The notes under the pieces are model-generated. The model did not search any database and was not told the origin of the DNA. It was given only the letters and a program-made list of their open reading frames with translations. From an uncultured Bacteroidota bacterium (GTDB lineage Bacteria; Bacteroidota; Bacteroidia; Chitinophagales; Chitinophagaceae): a stretch of 64,000 nt of DNA. Made by a program: the position numbers and the translations under genes. Position 1 is the first letter of the stretch, and every line of letters begins with the position of its first letter. Positions 1 to 9,300 of the stretch are shown in pieces. The stretch covers positions 1 to 64,000 of the forward strand of contig CAIPJS010000092.1 in NCBI GenBank assembly GCA_903865435.1, written 5' to 3'.

Positions 1-195
1 AAGCCCTTTGGTTAAATATAGTTACATACCTACACCCATAGCTTACCCCTTGTAGAGTAAATGACAATGATGTGTATGGCTATTTAAAATCATACCACAA
101 ATTTACAACCCTTTTAGAAATTACCCAACAAAAAAGAAATATTTTGATTAATTTGCTGCAAGATTGACTAAAAATTCACAATCAACCGTTGTTTT
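1..195. other. Upstream non-coding segment at the window edge
   Basis: No supportable reading frame, RNA gene or clear terminator is visible in these bases. The stretch is AT-rich and leads into the GH16 gene. It may hold that gene's promoter, but I see no good TAnnTTTG box at a sensible distance, so none is called. Confidence 0.4.
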
Positions 196-1056
196 ATGCG
201 TATTCTACCCCTTTCCTCATTATTAATTGTTATGTCCTTAACCTTTTGTTCTCAAAAAGAGGCTCCGAAAACAGTTGATATCATTCCTACTACTCCAAAT
301 ACACCTATCACCCCAGTAGTAACGGATACCACAAAAAAATTGGTATGGTCGGACGAATTCAATCAAAATGGATTGCCAGACACAACTAAATGGGCCTATA
401 ATATTGGTACTGGTTCCAATGGATGGGGCAATAATGAATCAGAATACTATACCAAAGATTCTGCTAATGCAAGAGTAGTGAATGGTTCCCTAATAATAGA
501 AGCAAGAAAGCAAAGCATAGGAGGAAAAAATTATTCTTCGGCCAGATTGTTAACGCAAGGTAAAGCATCATGGACTTATGGAAGATTAGAAATAAGAGCA
601 AGACTACCTAAAGGTATAGGCACATGGCCAGCCATTTGGATGTTGGGTAACAATTTTGAAGGTGCAGGTGCCGTTGGTTGGCCTGCATGTGGCGAGATTG
701 ATATTATGGAACATACTGGAAAGGAATTAGGCGCTATAAGTTTCTCTGCACATTCCAAATTATTGAACTGGACCTTAGGTACACAAAAAACATTTAAAAC
801 AAATATTGACAATGTTACAGATTCATTTCATGTATATAGTATTGATTGGACCAAAGACATGATTAAGTTTTATGTAGATGGTGTTTTGTATTACAATGTA
901 CCCAATGATGGAAGAGGTACCGATTATTATCCATTTGTTGCTCCGCAATTTTTGATCTTGAATTTAGCCATTGGCGGAAATTTTGCAGGAAATATCATTG
1001 ACGACACCATTTTCCCAGTAAGAATGGAAATAGATTATGTAAGGGTGTACCAGTAA
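196..1056 (+). CDS. Secreted GH16 family endo-beta-glucanase (laminarinase-like) lipoprotein
   Basis: A 286-residue glycoside hydrolase family 16 enzyme, expected to cleave beta-1,3 or mixed-linkage beta-glucans by the retaining mechanism. The catalytic signature EIDIME is seen at residues 167-172; in GH16 E167 is the nucleophile, D169 assists and E172 is the acid/base. The first 18 residues form a hydrophobic signal ending in LTFC, so C18 is a likely lipid-anchoring cysteine, followed by a Pro/Thr-rich linker to about residue 45. The protein would therefore sit on an envelope face. It ends at the catalytic jelly roll, with no C-terminal sorting domain or carbohydrate-binding module. The lactonase-like gene follows after 9 bases and is probably co-transcribed. 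Substrate among beta-glucans, agars and carrageenans cannot be fixed by eye. Confidence 0.93.
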   Translation: MRILPLSSLLIVMSLTFCSQKEAPKTVDIIPTTPNTPITPVVTDTTKKLVWSDEFNQNGLPDTTKWAYNIGTGSNGWGNNESEYYTKDSANARVVNGSLIIEARKQSIGGKNYSSARLLTQGKASWTYGRLEIRARLPKGIGTWPAIWMLGNNFEGAGAVGWPACGEIDIMEHTGKELGAISFSAHSKLLNWTLGTQKTFKTNIDNVTDSFHVYSIDWTKDMIKFYVDGVLYYNVPNDGRGTDYYPFVAPQFLILNLAIGGNFAGNIIDDTIFPVRMEIDYVRVYQ

Positions 1057-1065
1057 AAAAGTACC

Positions 1066-2181
1066 ATGAAATTGTATCATAGAAATTTATGGATGGTTTG
1101 TCTTTGCGGTTTGTTGCAATTGAATGCTATTGGACAAAATGCAAATTTATTGGTAGGTACTTATACACAAAAAGGAAGCAAGGGTATTTATTTGATTCAC
1201 TTTGATACTGCAACAGGTAAAGCTTTGGAAATTAGTCATACCGATAGCACGAACAATCCATCCTATCTAACCCTATCAAAAGATAAACTAAATGTATATG
1301 CAGTGAATGAGACTGCAACAGGTAGTGTGAATGTTTACACTTTAAATAATGATCAACTTAGTTTACAACAAAACAAAACGAGCAAAGGTGCGGATCCTTG
1401 TTACATTACTTTAAGCCCCGATCAACACAATTTATTTGTTGCCAATTATACTGGAGGAAGTATAACAAGTTTTCATCGCTTTGCAGATGGACAATTGTCC
1501 AACCCGCAACAATTTATTCAACACATAGGAAGTAGTGTTGACAAAGAGCGTCAAGAAAAAGCACATGTGCATGGTTTGTTTTTTTCACCAGATGGAAAGT
1601 ATTTATTGACGCCCGATTTAGGTATGGATCAAATTGCTATTTACCCTTATCAAACAAAGAATGGTCCGCCGCTTGATATTCAAAAAGTTAAATACATCAA
1701 TAACAAACCTGGATCAGGCCCACGTCATTTGGTTTTTTCAAGCAATGGAAAATTTATTTACATTATTGAAGAACTAACCGGAAGCGTTAGTGTTTACAAA
1801 TTCTTAAAAGGGATAGCTTCTTATGTTCAAACCATTGCCATTCATAAAGCAAATACGAATACGCTACATGGTAGTGCAGACATTCATTTATCTCCCGATG
1901 GTCTTTTCTTATACGCCAGCAATAGAGGAACTGAAAATAATATTGTCAAAATTCCAGTATTGCCCAATGGCCAATTGGATGAAAAACACATGAACTATTA
2001 TCCTACACAGGGCAATGCACCCAGAAATTTTACCATTAGCCCAGACGGCAATTGGCTATTAGTAGCCAATCAAAATACAGATAATATTGTGGTGTTTAAA
2101 CGCGATAAAACTACTGGAGATTTAATCAGTACTGGAAATACTATTAAAATTTCCATGCCTGTATGCTTATTATTTTACTAA
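1066..2181 (+). CDS. Secreted lactonase-family seven-bladed beta-propeller (Pgl/YbhE type)
   Basis: A 371-residue protein of the lactonase family (PF10282), whose characterised member is 6-phosphogluconolactonase of the YbhE type. The N-terminus (about residues 1-24, ending AIGQ) looks like a signal peptide, so it probably acts in the periplasm rather than in the cytosolic pentose phosphate pathway. Repeated blade elements such as LSPDG/FSPDGKYL and the closing TISPDGNWLLVANQ pattern are visible through the sequence. It starts 9 bases after the GH16 gene, suggesting joint expression and a possible link to sugar or sugar-acid handling, but the true substrate is unknown. Many such exported propellers have been named phosphogluconolactonase without proof. 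Confidence 0.85.
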   Translation: MKLYHRNLWMVCLCGLLQLNAIGQNANLLVGTYTQKGSKGIYLIHFDTATGKALEISHTDSTNNPSYLTLSKDKLNVYAVNETATGSVNVYTLNNDQLSLQQNKTSKGADPCYITLSPDQHNLFVANYTGGSITSFHRFADGQLSNPQQFIQHIGSSVDKERQEKAHVHGLFFSPDGKYLLTPDLGMDQIAIYPYQTKNGPPLDIQKVKYINNKPGSGPRHLVFSSNGKFIYIIEELTGSVSVYKFLKGIASYVQTIAIHKANTNTLHGSADIHLSPDGLFLYASNRGTENNIVKIPVLPNGQLDEKHMNYYPTQGNAPRNFTISPDGNWLLVANQNTDNIVVFKRDKTTGDLISTGNTIKISMPVCLLFY

Positions 2182-2196
2182 GCACAATAAAATTGC

Positions 2197-2598
2197 TTAA
2201 TGCAATTCAAACCATACCGGTTTTTCTTCTGCCCCTTCTTCGTTGTAATTGATAAATAATTCCTCACCAATTGCAATGTCTTTGATGGTAGTAATACTGA
2301 TGGTTTCCGCATCATAATCCATATCATATCTGCAATTGGGCATAATGCCATGATTGTATATGGATACATATCCAAGCCCAATGGCTGCATTTTGATGATC
2401 TTCCCCCCATTCAAAAATATAATCATATAACAAAGTCTCTTCTAATTTTTTCCTTTGCACTTTATCAACGACAATGACAGGCGCAATTTCAATCAAAGTG
2501 CCCGCTTTTATTAACTCCGTAGCAAATACCCCACGTCCTCTATTTTGAGAAGGGGCGATGGTCAATATGGGAAGAATCATACTATAAATATAAGGCAT
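2197..2598 (-). CDS. SET domain protein (putative lysine methyltransferase)
   Basis: A 133-residue stand-alone SET domain. The three diagnostic motifs are present in order: GRGVFA at about residue 21, NHGIMPNC at 82-89 (the NHxxxPNC motif that binds S-adenosylmethionine) and GEELFINY at 111-118 with the catalytic tyrosine. There is no pre-SET or post-SET cysteine cluster. Small SET proteins of this kind are widespread in bacteria; their targets are mostly unknown, so protein-lysine methylation is inferred from the fold. A second in-frame ATG six codons later (2580) is an equally possible start and leaves more room for the divergent mgtE promoter. The 3' end faces the lactonase-like gene. Confidence 0.88.
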   Translation of the reverse strand: MPYIYSMILPILTIAPSQNRGRGVFATELIKAGTLIEIAPVIVVDKVQRKKLEETLLYDYIFEWGEDHQNAAIGLGYVSIYNHGIMPNCRYDMDYDAETISITTIKDIAIGEELFINYNEEGAEEKPVWFELH

Positions 2599-2614
2599 AC
2601 TTTATTATTTTTCT

Positions 2615-2622
2615 TAACTTGC
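2615..2622 (+). promoter_or_regulatory. mgtE promoter -7 box TAACTTGC
   Basis: TAACTTGC resembles the Bacteroidota -7 element TAnnTTTG. It ends four bases before the mgtE ATG. The same four-base gap separates the box from the structure-inferred 5' end of the SRP RNA in this window, so the mRNA may start at the A of the ATG. No convincing -33 TTG is seen. Confidence 0.4.
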
Positions 2623-2626
2623 ACCC

Positions 2627-4024
2627 ATGTCAGTTGAATTAGAAACAGAAGAAGTGAATTTATCAGAACTATTCTTAGATATATTATCTAAGAATGACAT
2701 GCATCTATTAAAAGAATTTTTAGATGAGCAAAACATCAGCGATGTAGTGGAGTTGGTGAATGAATTCCCCGAAAATGAAGCTACCATTATTGACAATATG
2801 ACGGTGCACCGTGCCGTAAGTGTATTTAAGATTCTAGACATCAATCAACAAAAGGACATCATTAAAGAATTGCCTGCACGCAAAACAGCCAAAATCTTAA
2901 ATGAACTACCTCCAGATGACCGTACCGACTTTTTAGAAGAATTACCTAAGGCTGCCATACGCGACTTGATTAAATTATTAGACCCAGAAGAACGTAAAAT
3001 TACTTTATCACTTTTAGGTTACCCCGAGGACAGTGTGGGTCGTTTGATGACGCCAGATTATGTTTATGTGTATCCTCATTTTACAGTCACTCAAGTTTTA
3101 GATACCATTCGTAAATATGGAAAAAATTCCGAAACCATTGATGTCATTTATATTATTGACGAAAAGGGAGGATTGATTGATGATATCAGAATTAGAGATT
3201 TATTATTGGCCAAGCCAGATGACATTATTTCAGAAATTATTGATGGCCGTTTTGTTGCCTTAAATGTTTATGACGACCAAGAACATGCCAGTCAGGTTTT
3301 TAAAATGAATAACCGCACAGCCATTCCTGTAGTGGATGACAACGATGTTTTGTTAGGTATTGTGACCATCGATGATATCTTATGGGTGACCAATGAGGAA
3401 TTTAGCGAGGATATGCAAAAAATGGGAGGTACCGAAGCTTTGAATGAACCTTATTTGGATATTTCTATATTTAAATTATTTAAAAAAAGAATTACTTGGT
3501 TGGTGGTTTTGTTTTTTGGAGAAATGTTCACCGCTACAGCGATGGGCTATTTTGAAGGAGAGATTAAAAAAGTAACCTTATTGGCCCTATTCGTTCCATT
3601 GATTTTATCCAGTGGAGGTAATTCAGGTTCACAAGCATCCACACTTATTATTCAAGCCATGTCCATTGGAGAAATCACCATTGCCAATTGGTGGAAAATA
3701 TTAAGAAGAGAAATTACGAGTGGCTTATTGTTAGGAGCAGTACTTGGACTCATTGGATTTTTTAGAGTAATGGTATGGCACAGCATTGCACCAGGTTTGT
3801 ATGGTGAACATTGGATTTTGATTGCTTTCACTATTGGCTTGACCTTGGTGGGGGTGGTTTTATGGGGAACCATTATGGGTTCTATGTTACCCATTTTATT
3901 GAAAAGATTAGGGGCTGACCCTGCAGCATCTTCTGCACCATTTGTTGCTACCTTGGTGGATGTAACCGCCCTAGTGATTTATTTTAGTGTAGCGCTTTTA
4001 ATATTAAGAGGCACACTACTTTAG
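2627..4024 (+). CDS. mgtE: Magnesium transporter MgtE
   Basis: A 465-residue inner-membrane Mg2+ channel of the MgtE family, with the usual order: an alpha-superhelical N domain (about residues 20-125, with repeated DRTDFLEELP-like helices), a CBS pair (about 130-255) and five transmembrane helices from about residue 275. The family signature GGNSGSQAS, part of the ion pore, lies near residue 330. In characterised MgtE the N and CBS domains bind Mg2+ and close the pore when cytosolic Mg2+ is high, so gating is likely post-translational. It is transcribed alone, divergent from the SET gene and upstream of glmS. Length and domain order are normal. Confidence 0.96.
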   Translation: MSVELETEEVNLSELFLDILSKNDMHLLKEFLDEQNISDVVELVNEFPENEATIIDNMTVHRAVSVFKILDINQQKDIIKELPARKTAKILNELPPDDRTDFLEELPKAAIRDLIKLLDPEERKITLSLLGYPEDSVGRLMTPDYVYVYPHFTVTQVLDTIRKYGKNSETIDVIYIIDEKGGLIDDIRIRDLLLAKPDDIISEIIDGRFVALNVYDDQEHASQVFKMNNRTAIPVVDDNDVLLGIVTIDDILWVTNEEFSEDMQKMGGTEALNEPYLDISIFKLFKKRITWLVVLFFGEMFTATAMGYFEGEIKKVTLLALFVPLILSSGGNSGSQASTLIIQAMSIGEITIANWWKILRREITSGLLLGAVLGLIGFFRVMVWHSIAPGLYGEHWILIAFTIGLTLVGVVLWGTIMGSMLPILLKRLGADPAASSAPFVATLVDVTALVIYFSVALLILRGTLL

Positions 4025-4089
4025 TTGCGTTGCTAACATTCATTAGATTATTAATGCCTAATTTCGAGTAATCATTCAAATAAAGAAAT

Positions 4090-5928
4090 ATGTGCGGCAT
4101 TGTAGGATACATTGGAAATAGAGAAGCATACCCTATCGTTATTAAAGGTTTAAGACGTTTAGAATACCGTGGTTACGACAGCACGGGTGTTGCCATCATA
4201 CAAGATGGAAAATTACAAGTACATAAGAAAAAAGGCAAGGTTGCTGAATTGGAAGAAGCAGTCATTGGTAAAAATTTACATTCCCATATTGCAATTGGAC
4301 ATACCCGTTGGGCAACCCATGGAGAACCTTCTGATAGAAATGCGCATCCTCATTTATCTAATAATGGCAGACTGGCTATGTTACACAATGGTATTATTGA
4401 AAATTATGCATCCATAAAAAAAGAATTACTTTCCAAAGGCTACACTTTTAAAAGCGATACGGATACTGAAGTATTGTTGAATTTTATTCAAGACATTCAA
4501 GACAACAATAAAAGTAGTTTAGAAGAAGCCTTGAGAATTGCCTTAAAAAGAATTGTGGGGGCTTATTGTATTTTATTGATTGACCAGGACGATCCCGAAA
4601 CCATTATTGCAGCACGCAAGGGAAGTCCCTTGGTGATAGGCATTGGAAAAGACGAACATTTTTTAGCCAGTGACGCCTCTCCTATTATTGAATACACCAA
4701 AGAAGTAGTGTATGTGAATGATTATGAAATTGCCATTGTAAAAAAAGACGAACTTATTTTAAAGAATTTAGGTAACGAAAAACAAACTCCATTTATTCAA
4801 AAATTAGACATGGAACTAGCAGCCATTGAAAAAGGCGGTTATGATCATTTCATGCTCAAAGAAATTTTTGAACAACCTGAAACCATTTACGATTGTTTAA
4901 GAGGAAGATTGTTAGTAGAACAACAACAAATAGTGATGGCGGGCGTGGACAATCATATTGATGCACTAACAAAAGCATCCAGAATAATAATAGTAGCCTG
5001 CGGCACCAGTTGGCATGCAGGTTTGTATGCCGAATATTTGATTGAAGAACTTTGTCGCATACCCGTGGAAGTGGAATACGCTTCCGAATTTAGGTACCGC
5101 AATCCAGTGATTCATCCTGGTGATGTAATTATTGCCATTTCTCAAAGTGGAGAAACAGCAGATTCCCTGGTGGCTTTAGAAAGTGCCAAAGAAAAAGGGG
5201 CCTTTATATTTGGCATTGTGAATGCAGTAGGCAGCAGTATTGCTAGGTTAAGTCATGCAGGTGCCTATACCCATGCAGGCCCTGAAATTGGCGTAGCCAG
5301 TACCAAGGCTTTCACTGGACAATTAACTGTACTTGCCATGATTGCACTTAAAATGGCTAAAGCAAAAGGTAGTATAAGTGAAGAAAGATATTTGCATTTA
5401 GCCAATGAACTGGCTTCCGTACCTGAAAAAGTGAAAGAAATTTTAGCAGATACATCGGTAATACAAAAAATTGCTTTGAAATTTAAAGACGCCAAAGACT
5501 TTTTATATTTAGGCCGAGGCTACAATTTTCCAATTGCCTTAGAAGGCGCCTTAAAATTAAAAGAGATTACTTATATCCATGCCGAAGGTTATCCTGCGGC
5601 CGAAATGAAACATGGCCCTATCGCCTTAGTAGATGAAACCTTGCCTGTTGTATTTATAGCGACCAAGGATGTTTATTATGATAAAGTAGTTTCCAATATT
5701 CAAGAAATCAAAGCAAGAAAAGGACAAATCATTGCCGTGGCAAGTATAGGAGATCAAGTATTACCGACCATGTCCGATAATATCATGTTTGTTCCAGATA
5801 TAGATGAAGTCATTGCTCCTTTGTTAAGTGTTGTACCTATGCAATTATTAAGTTATTATGTAGGTGTTGCCAAAGGAATTGATGTTGATAAACCGCGTAA
5901 TTTGGCTAAAAGTGTAACGGTGGAATAG
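4090..5928 (+). CDS. glmS: Glutamine--fructose-6-phosphate aminotransferase (isomerizing)
   Basis: A 612-residue enzyme converting fructose 6-phosphate and glutamine to glucosamine 6-phosphate, the first step toward UDP-GlcNAc for peptidoglycan and lipid A. The protein starts MCGIVGYIG, giving the N-terminal nucleophile Cys2 after Met removal. The class II glutaminase domain spans roughly residues 1-230 and two SIS isomerase domains follow (about 290-420 and 460-600), ending in the conserved NLAKSVTVE tail. A TAATTTCG element at 4059-4066 lies 23 bases upstream of the ATG and may be its -7 box. No glmS ribozyme-like structure is evident in the short leader. The YjbR-like gene follows after one base. 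Confidence 0.97.
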   Translation: MCGIVGYIGNREAYPIVIKGLRRLEYRGYDSTGVAIIQDGKLQVHKKKGKVAELEEAVIGKNLHSHIAIGHTRWATHGEPSDRNAHPHLSNNGRLAMLHNGIIENYASIKKELLSKGYTFKSDTDTEVLLNFIQDIQDNNKSSLEEALRIALKRIVGAYCILLIDQDDPETIIAARKGSPLVIGIGKDEHFLASDASPIIEYTKEVVYVNDYEIAIVKKDELILKNLGNEKQTPFIQKLDMELAAIEKGGYDHFMLKEIFEQPETIYDCLRGRLLVEQQQIVMAGVDNHIDALTKASRIIIVACGTSWHAGLYAEYLIEELCRIPVEVEYASEFRYRNPVIHPGDVIIAISQSGETADSLVALESAKEKGAFIFGIVNAVGSSIARLSHAGAYTHAGPEIGVASTKAFTGQLTVLAMIALKMAKAKGSISEERYLHLANELASVPEKVKEILADTSVIQKIALKFKDAKDFLYLGRGYNFPIALEGALKLKEITYIHAEGYPAAEMKHGPIALVDETLPVVFIATKDVYYDKVVSNIQEIKARKGQIIAVASIGDQVLPTMSDNIMFVPDIDEVIAPLLSVVPMQLLSYYVGVAKGIDVDKPRNLAKSVTVE

Positions 5929-5929
5929 T

Positions 5930-6250
5930 ATGGAAATAGATGAAATTAGAATTTACGCCCTTTCGCTTCCGGATACAGAAGAATGTTTCCCCTTTGGTGA
6001 AAACAATCTGGTATTAAAAACAAAGGGAAAGATTTTTATAATTTTAGATTTGATTTCACTGCCTGCTACGATGAATTACAAAGCAGATCCCGAAGACATC
6101 ATCCAACAAAGAGAGGATTATCCTGATGCCATTTTTCCAGGATTTCATATGAACAAAAAACATTGGAACACTTTACATCTGAACAGACATGTTCCCTCTC
6201 CCATTATTAAAGAGATGGTACACAGTTCTTATCTATTAGTAAGGAAATAA
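5930..6250 (+). CDS. MmcQ/YjbR family protein
   Basis: A 106-residue protein of the MmcQ/YjbR family (PF04237). The family hallmark HMNKKHWNTL is visible near residues 72-81, and the N-terminal half carries the typical PFGENNLVLKTKGKIF pattern. The fold resembles CyaY/frataxin-like or DNA-binding double-wing proteins; the biochemical role is not established. It begins one base after the glmS stop, so it is almost certainly translated from the glmS message. Length is normal for the family. Confidence 0.87.
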   Translation: MEIDEIRIYALSLPDTEECFPFGENNLVLKTKGKIFIILDLISLPATMNYKADPEDIIQQREDYPDAIFPGFHMNKKHWNTLHLNRHVPSPIIKEMVHSSYLLVRK

Positions 6251-6345
6251 CTTTCAATACGGCTACCCATTTAAATTTTGATTTACTAGCAACATCTAGC
6301 TCCAAATTAGTGCCCAAATTTAAATGCACTACCTTGCACTCTATT

Positions 6346-7608
6346 ATGAACACGAATTTTCAGACCCTAGGTCTATTAGAGCCCCTATTAAAAGCCATTC
6401 AAGAAGAAGGCTACACCACTCCCACTCCTATACAAGCGGAATCGATACCCATTGTTTTGCAAGGAAAAGATTTATTGGGTTGCGCCCAAACAGGTACAGG
6501 CAAAACTGCTGCTTTTACCCTTCCCATTTTACAGTTATTGGTTAAAAATAAAACCGGTGAAAGAAGAAAAAAAATTAGAAGTCTAATTGTAACGCCTACG
6601 AGAGAATTGGCCATTCAAATTGGAGAAAGCTTTAACGCCTATGGAAGACATACTGGATTAAATTGCACTGTTATATTTGGTGGCGTTGGACAAGGGCCTC
6701 AAGTAACTGCATTAAGAAATGGTGTAGATGTTGTCATTGCGACCCCAGGAAGATTATTAGACTTAATGAATCAAGGGCATTTAAATATTAGAGAAGTAGA
6801 AATTTTTGTATTGGATGAAGCGGATAGAATGTTGGATATGGGTTTTGTACATGATGTAAAAAAATTATTAGCCGTACTACCTAAGAAAAGACAATCCTTG
6901 TTTTTCTCTGCAACCATGCCTCCTGAAATTGTAAGCCTAGCCAATACTATTTTATTTCATCCTTTAAAAGTAAGTGTTACGCCTGTTTCATCAACAGTGG
7001 ACATCATTGAACAATCGGTTTACTTTGTTGACAAAGTAAATAAAAATGCGTTGCTTATTGAAATACTAAAAAATACTGCCATTAAAACGGCCTTGGTTTT
7101 TACAAGAACAAAACACGGAGCAGACAAAGTAGTCAATCTACTCTTGAAAAATAATATTAAAGCAGAAGCCATCCATGGCAATAAAGCGCAGAATGCAAGA
7201 CAAAGAGCGTTGACCAATTTTAAAGCACAAACAACAAGAGTATTAGTAGCCACCGATATTGCTGCAAGAGGCATTGACGTAGATGAACTAGCCTATGTGG
7301 TGAATTATGAAATTCCGAATATTCCAGAAACCTATGTGCACCGTATTGGAAGAACAGGTCGTGCTGGTGCGAATGGAACAGCCATTTCTTTCTGTGATGC
7401 AGAAGAAAGAGCATTCTTAAAAGACATAGAAAAGCTGATCGCTAAAAAAATACCTATTATCGAAAATCATCCCTTCCCCATGACCAATTTCAACCCCATT
7501 AAGGAAGCCAAACAACAAGGAAGAGGCAATTCGGGACATGCTCGGTCAAAAGCAAGCGGAAATGGTGGCCAAAAAAGACGTTTTAGTAGCCCAAAACCAA
7601 ATAGGTAA
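6346..7608 (+). CDS. DEAD-box RNA helicase (RhlE-like)
   Basis: A superfamily 2 RNA helicase of about 420 residues. Seen in order: a Q-motif region near residues 5-30, Walker A AQTGTGKT (47-54), DEAD (157-160), SAT (188-190) and HRIGRTGR (332-339), then a basic Gly/Arg/Ser tail typical of RhlE-type proteins that bind structured RNA. Likely role: ribosome assembly or RNA decay and remodelling, with cold-related expression in many bacteria. I start at the ATG at 6346, because the upstream in-frame GTG at 6310 precedes a TACCTTGC promoter-like box (6330-6337) and adds residues before the conserved FxxLGL start. The tail codons end 31 bases before the amidase ATG. Confidence 0.94.
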   Translation: MNTNFQTLGLLEPLLKAIQEEGYTTPTPIQAESIPIVLQGKDLLGCAQTGTGKTAAFTLPILQLLVKNKTGERRKKIRSLIVTPTRELAIQIGESFNAYGRHTGLNCTVIFGGVGQGPQVTALRNGVDVVIATPGRLLDLMNQGHLNIREVEIFVLDEADRMLDMGFVHDVKKLLAVLPKKRQSLFFSATMPPEIVSLANTILFHPLKVSVTPVSSTVDIIEQSVYFVDKVNKNALLIEILKNTAIKTALVFTRTKHGADKVVNLLLKNNIKAEAIHGNKAQNARQRALTNFKAQTTRVLVATDIAARGIDVDELAYVVNYEIPNIPETYVHRIGRTGRAGANGTAISFCDAEERAFLKDIEKLIAKKIPIIENHPFPMTNFNPIKEAKQQGRGNSGHARSKASGNGGQKRRFSSPKPNR

Positions 7609-7639
7609 TATTATCTTTGATAAACTTAAAAAATTTATC

Positions 7640-9298
7640 ATGCGCACCCTTCTTACCAGCTTATTATTATGTTTTTGTTTTGGTATTCAAGCACAGGATA
7701 CCACCATTCAGAAAAATGATGTCATCAGCACAGCTAAATTATTGGACCTTAATTTTACAACTAAGGAAATTGACACATTGTATTCGGATGTTATTGACAA
7801 TTTAGCCCATTTTAAAGCCATGCATGCTTTAAAATTAGACAACAGTGTTCCTTTAAGTTTATGGCAAACACCGGTAGTACCTGGTATGCATTTTAATAAA
7901 GTGCAGGTTCCTATTCAATGGAAATTAAACAATACGGTAAGTTTACCAACAAATAGAAATGATTTGGCTTTTTATTCTATAGAACAACTAGCCTCCTTAA
8001 TTAAAAATAAAAAAATTAGTTCTGTAGAACTTACTAAATTTTTTATTGAAAGAATAAAAAAATGGAGTGATACTTTACAATGTGTAATTAGTTTACAAGA
8101 AGACATTGCCATTGCACAAGCTAAAAAAGCAGATCAAGAAATGGCGCAAGGCAAATACAGAGGCCTATTGCATGGCATTCCTTATGGGTTAAAAGATTTG
8201 TTTGCAGTCAAAGGAACCAAAACTACTTGGGGTGCTGCACCTTATAAAGATCAAAGCATTGATGTTGACGCTTTTGTATATACTAAGTTGCAAGATGCAG
8301 GCGCAGTATTTGTTGCAAAATTTACCTTAGGTGCTTTAGCCATGGGTGATTATTGGTTTGGTGGAAGAACAAAAAATCCTTGGAATTTAAAATATGGATC
8401 TTCTGGATCCTCCGCTGGTTCTACTTCTGCAACGGTTGCAGGCTTAGTACCTTTTGCTATTGGTACTGAAACTTGGGGCAGTATCGTTTCTCCTTCCACT
8501 ACTTGTGGTGCTACTGGACTAAGACCTACATTTGGAAGCGTGAGCAGAACAGGCGCTATGGCATTAAGTTATAGCTTGGATAAAATTGGACCCATCTGTC
8601 GTTCGGCTGCAGATGCCGCCATTGTATTCAATTACATTCATGGGACAGATGGTAAAGATGGAAGTGCTGTGAACATGCCATTCAATTACAATCCCAATAA
8701 AGACATAAAAAAACTTAGAATTGCTTACGCAAAAAATTATTTTGATAAAATAAAAGATACTTCTAGAAATGAATTTAAAGTATTGGAAGTGTTTAAAAAA
8801 TTAGGCGTTCAATTAATTCCTGTTAATTTTCCAGACAGCGGCGTTTATCAATTCAATATCATGCATGTAGTGATTGGCGCAGAATGTGCAGCTCAATTTG
8901 ATGAAATGACCAGATTGAATATTGACGACCAACTCACCAGACAAACAAAAAATGATTGGCCCAATCAATTTAGAACTTCTCGATTTATCCCTGCTGTTGA
9001 ATACATCAATGCCCAAAGACATCGTTACACTCTTATGCAAAAAGTTAATGAAGTGATGCAACAGTATGATGTAATCATTTGCCCCTCCAGAGGCGATGGC
9101 AATCAATCTGCCATTACTAATTTAACGGGCAACCCAGTAGTTTGTGTGCCAACAGGTTTTGATAAAAAATTCAATTTACCTACCGGCATAAGTTTTGTTG
9201 GAAACTTGTACGACGAAGCAAGCATTTTAGCCATTGCCAATGCTTACCAACAAGCAAGTCCTTGGGACAAAACACATCCGGTTTTATTTAAAAATTAA
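7640..9298 (+). CDS. Secreted amidase signature family enzyme
   Basis: A 552-residue amidase signature (AS) hydrolase. By alignment with GatA/FAAH-type enzymes the Ser-cisSer-Lys triad is K185 (in GLKDLFAV), S257 (in SSGSSAG) and S281 (in TWGSIVSP). The Gly-Gly usually found before the nucleophile is Trp-Gly here. The first 19 residues (ending IQAQ) form a signal peptide, so it acts outside the cytosol and is not the GatA subunit. About 90 residues of unassigned sequence precede the AS core. The ATG at 7640 is chosen over an upstream in-frame ATG inside the helicase gene because it begins the signal peptide and lies 20 bases after a TATCTTTG box (7612-7619). The substrate is unknown. The DUF4954 gene follows after 2 bases. 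Confidence 0.9.
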   Translation: MRTLLTSLLLCFCFGIQAQDTTIQKNDVISTAKLLDLNFTTKEIDTLYSDVIDNLAHFKAMHALKLDNSVPLSLWQTPVVPGMHFNKVQVPIQWKLNNTVSLPTNRNDLAFYSIEQLASLIKNKKISSVELTKFFIERIKKWSDTLQCVISLQEDIAIAQAKKADQEMAQGKYRGLLHGIPYGLKDLFAVKGTKTTWGAAPYKDQSIDVDAFVYTKLQDAGAVFVAKFTLGALAMGDYWFGGRTKNPWNLKYGSSGSSAGSTSATVAGLVPFAIGTETWGSIVSPSTTCGATGLRPTFGSVSRTGAMALSYSLDKIGPICRSAADAAIVFNYIHGTDGKDGSAVNMPFNYNPNKDIKKLRIAYAKNYFDKIKDTSRNEFKVLEVFKKLGVQLIPVNFPDSGVYQFNIMHVVIGAECAAQFDEMTRLNIDDQLTRQTKNDWPNQFRTSRFIPAVEYINAQRHRYTLMQKVNEVMQQYDVIICPSRGDGNQSAITNLTGNPVVCVPTGFDKKFNLPTGISFVGNLYDEASILAIANAYQQASPWDKTHPVLFKN

Positions 9299-9300
9299 GT

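Noticed and set aside
4025-4089. Possible glmS ribozyme or riboswitch in the glmS leader
   Set aside because: The gap is only 65 bases with no ribozyme core or stable folding; glmS ribozymes are mostly known from Gram-positive bacteria.
7640-9298. GatA subunit of the amidotransferase complex
   Set aside because: The protein has a signal peptide and an N-terminal extension and no gatB or gatC is nearby, so it is an exported amidase.
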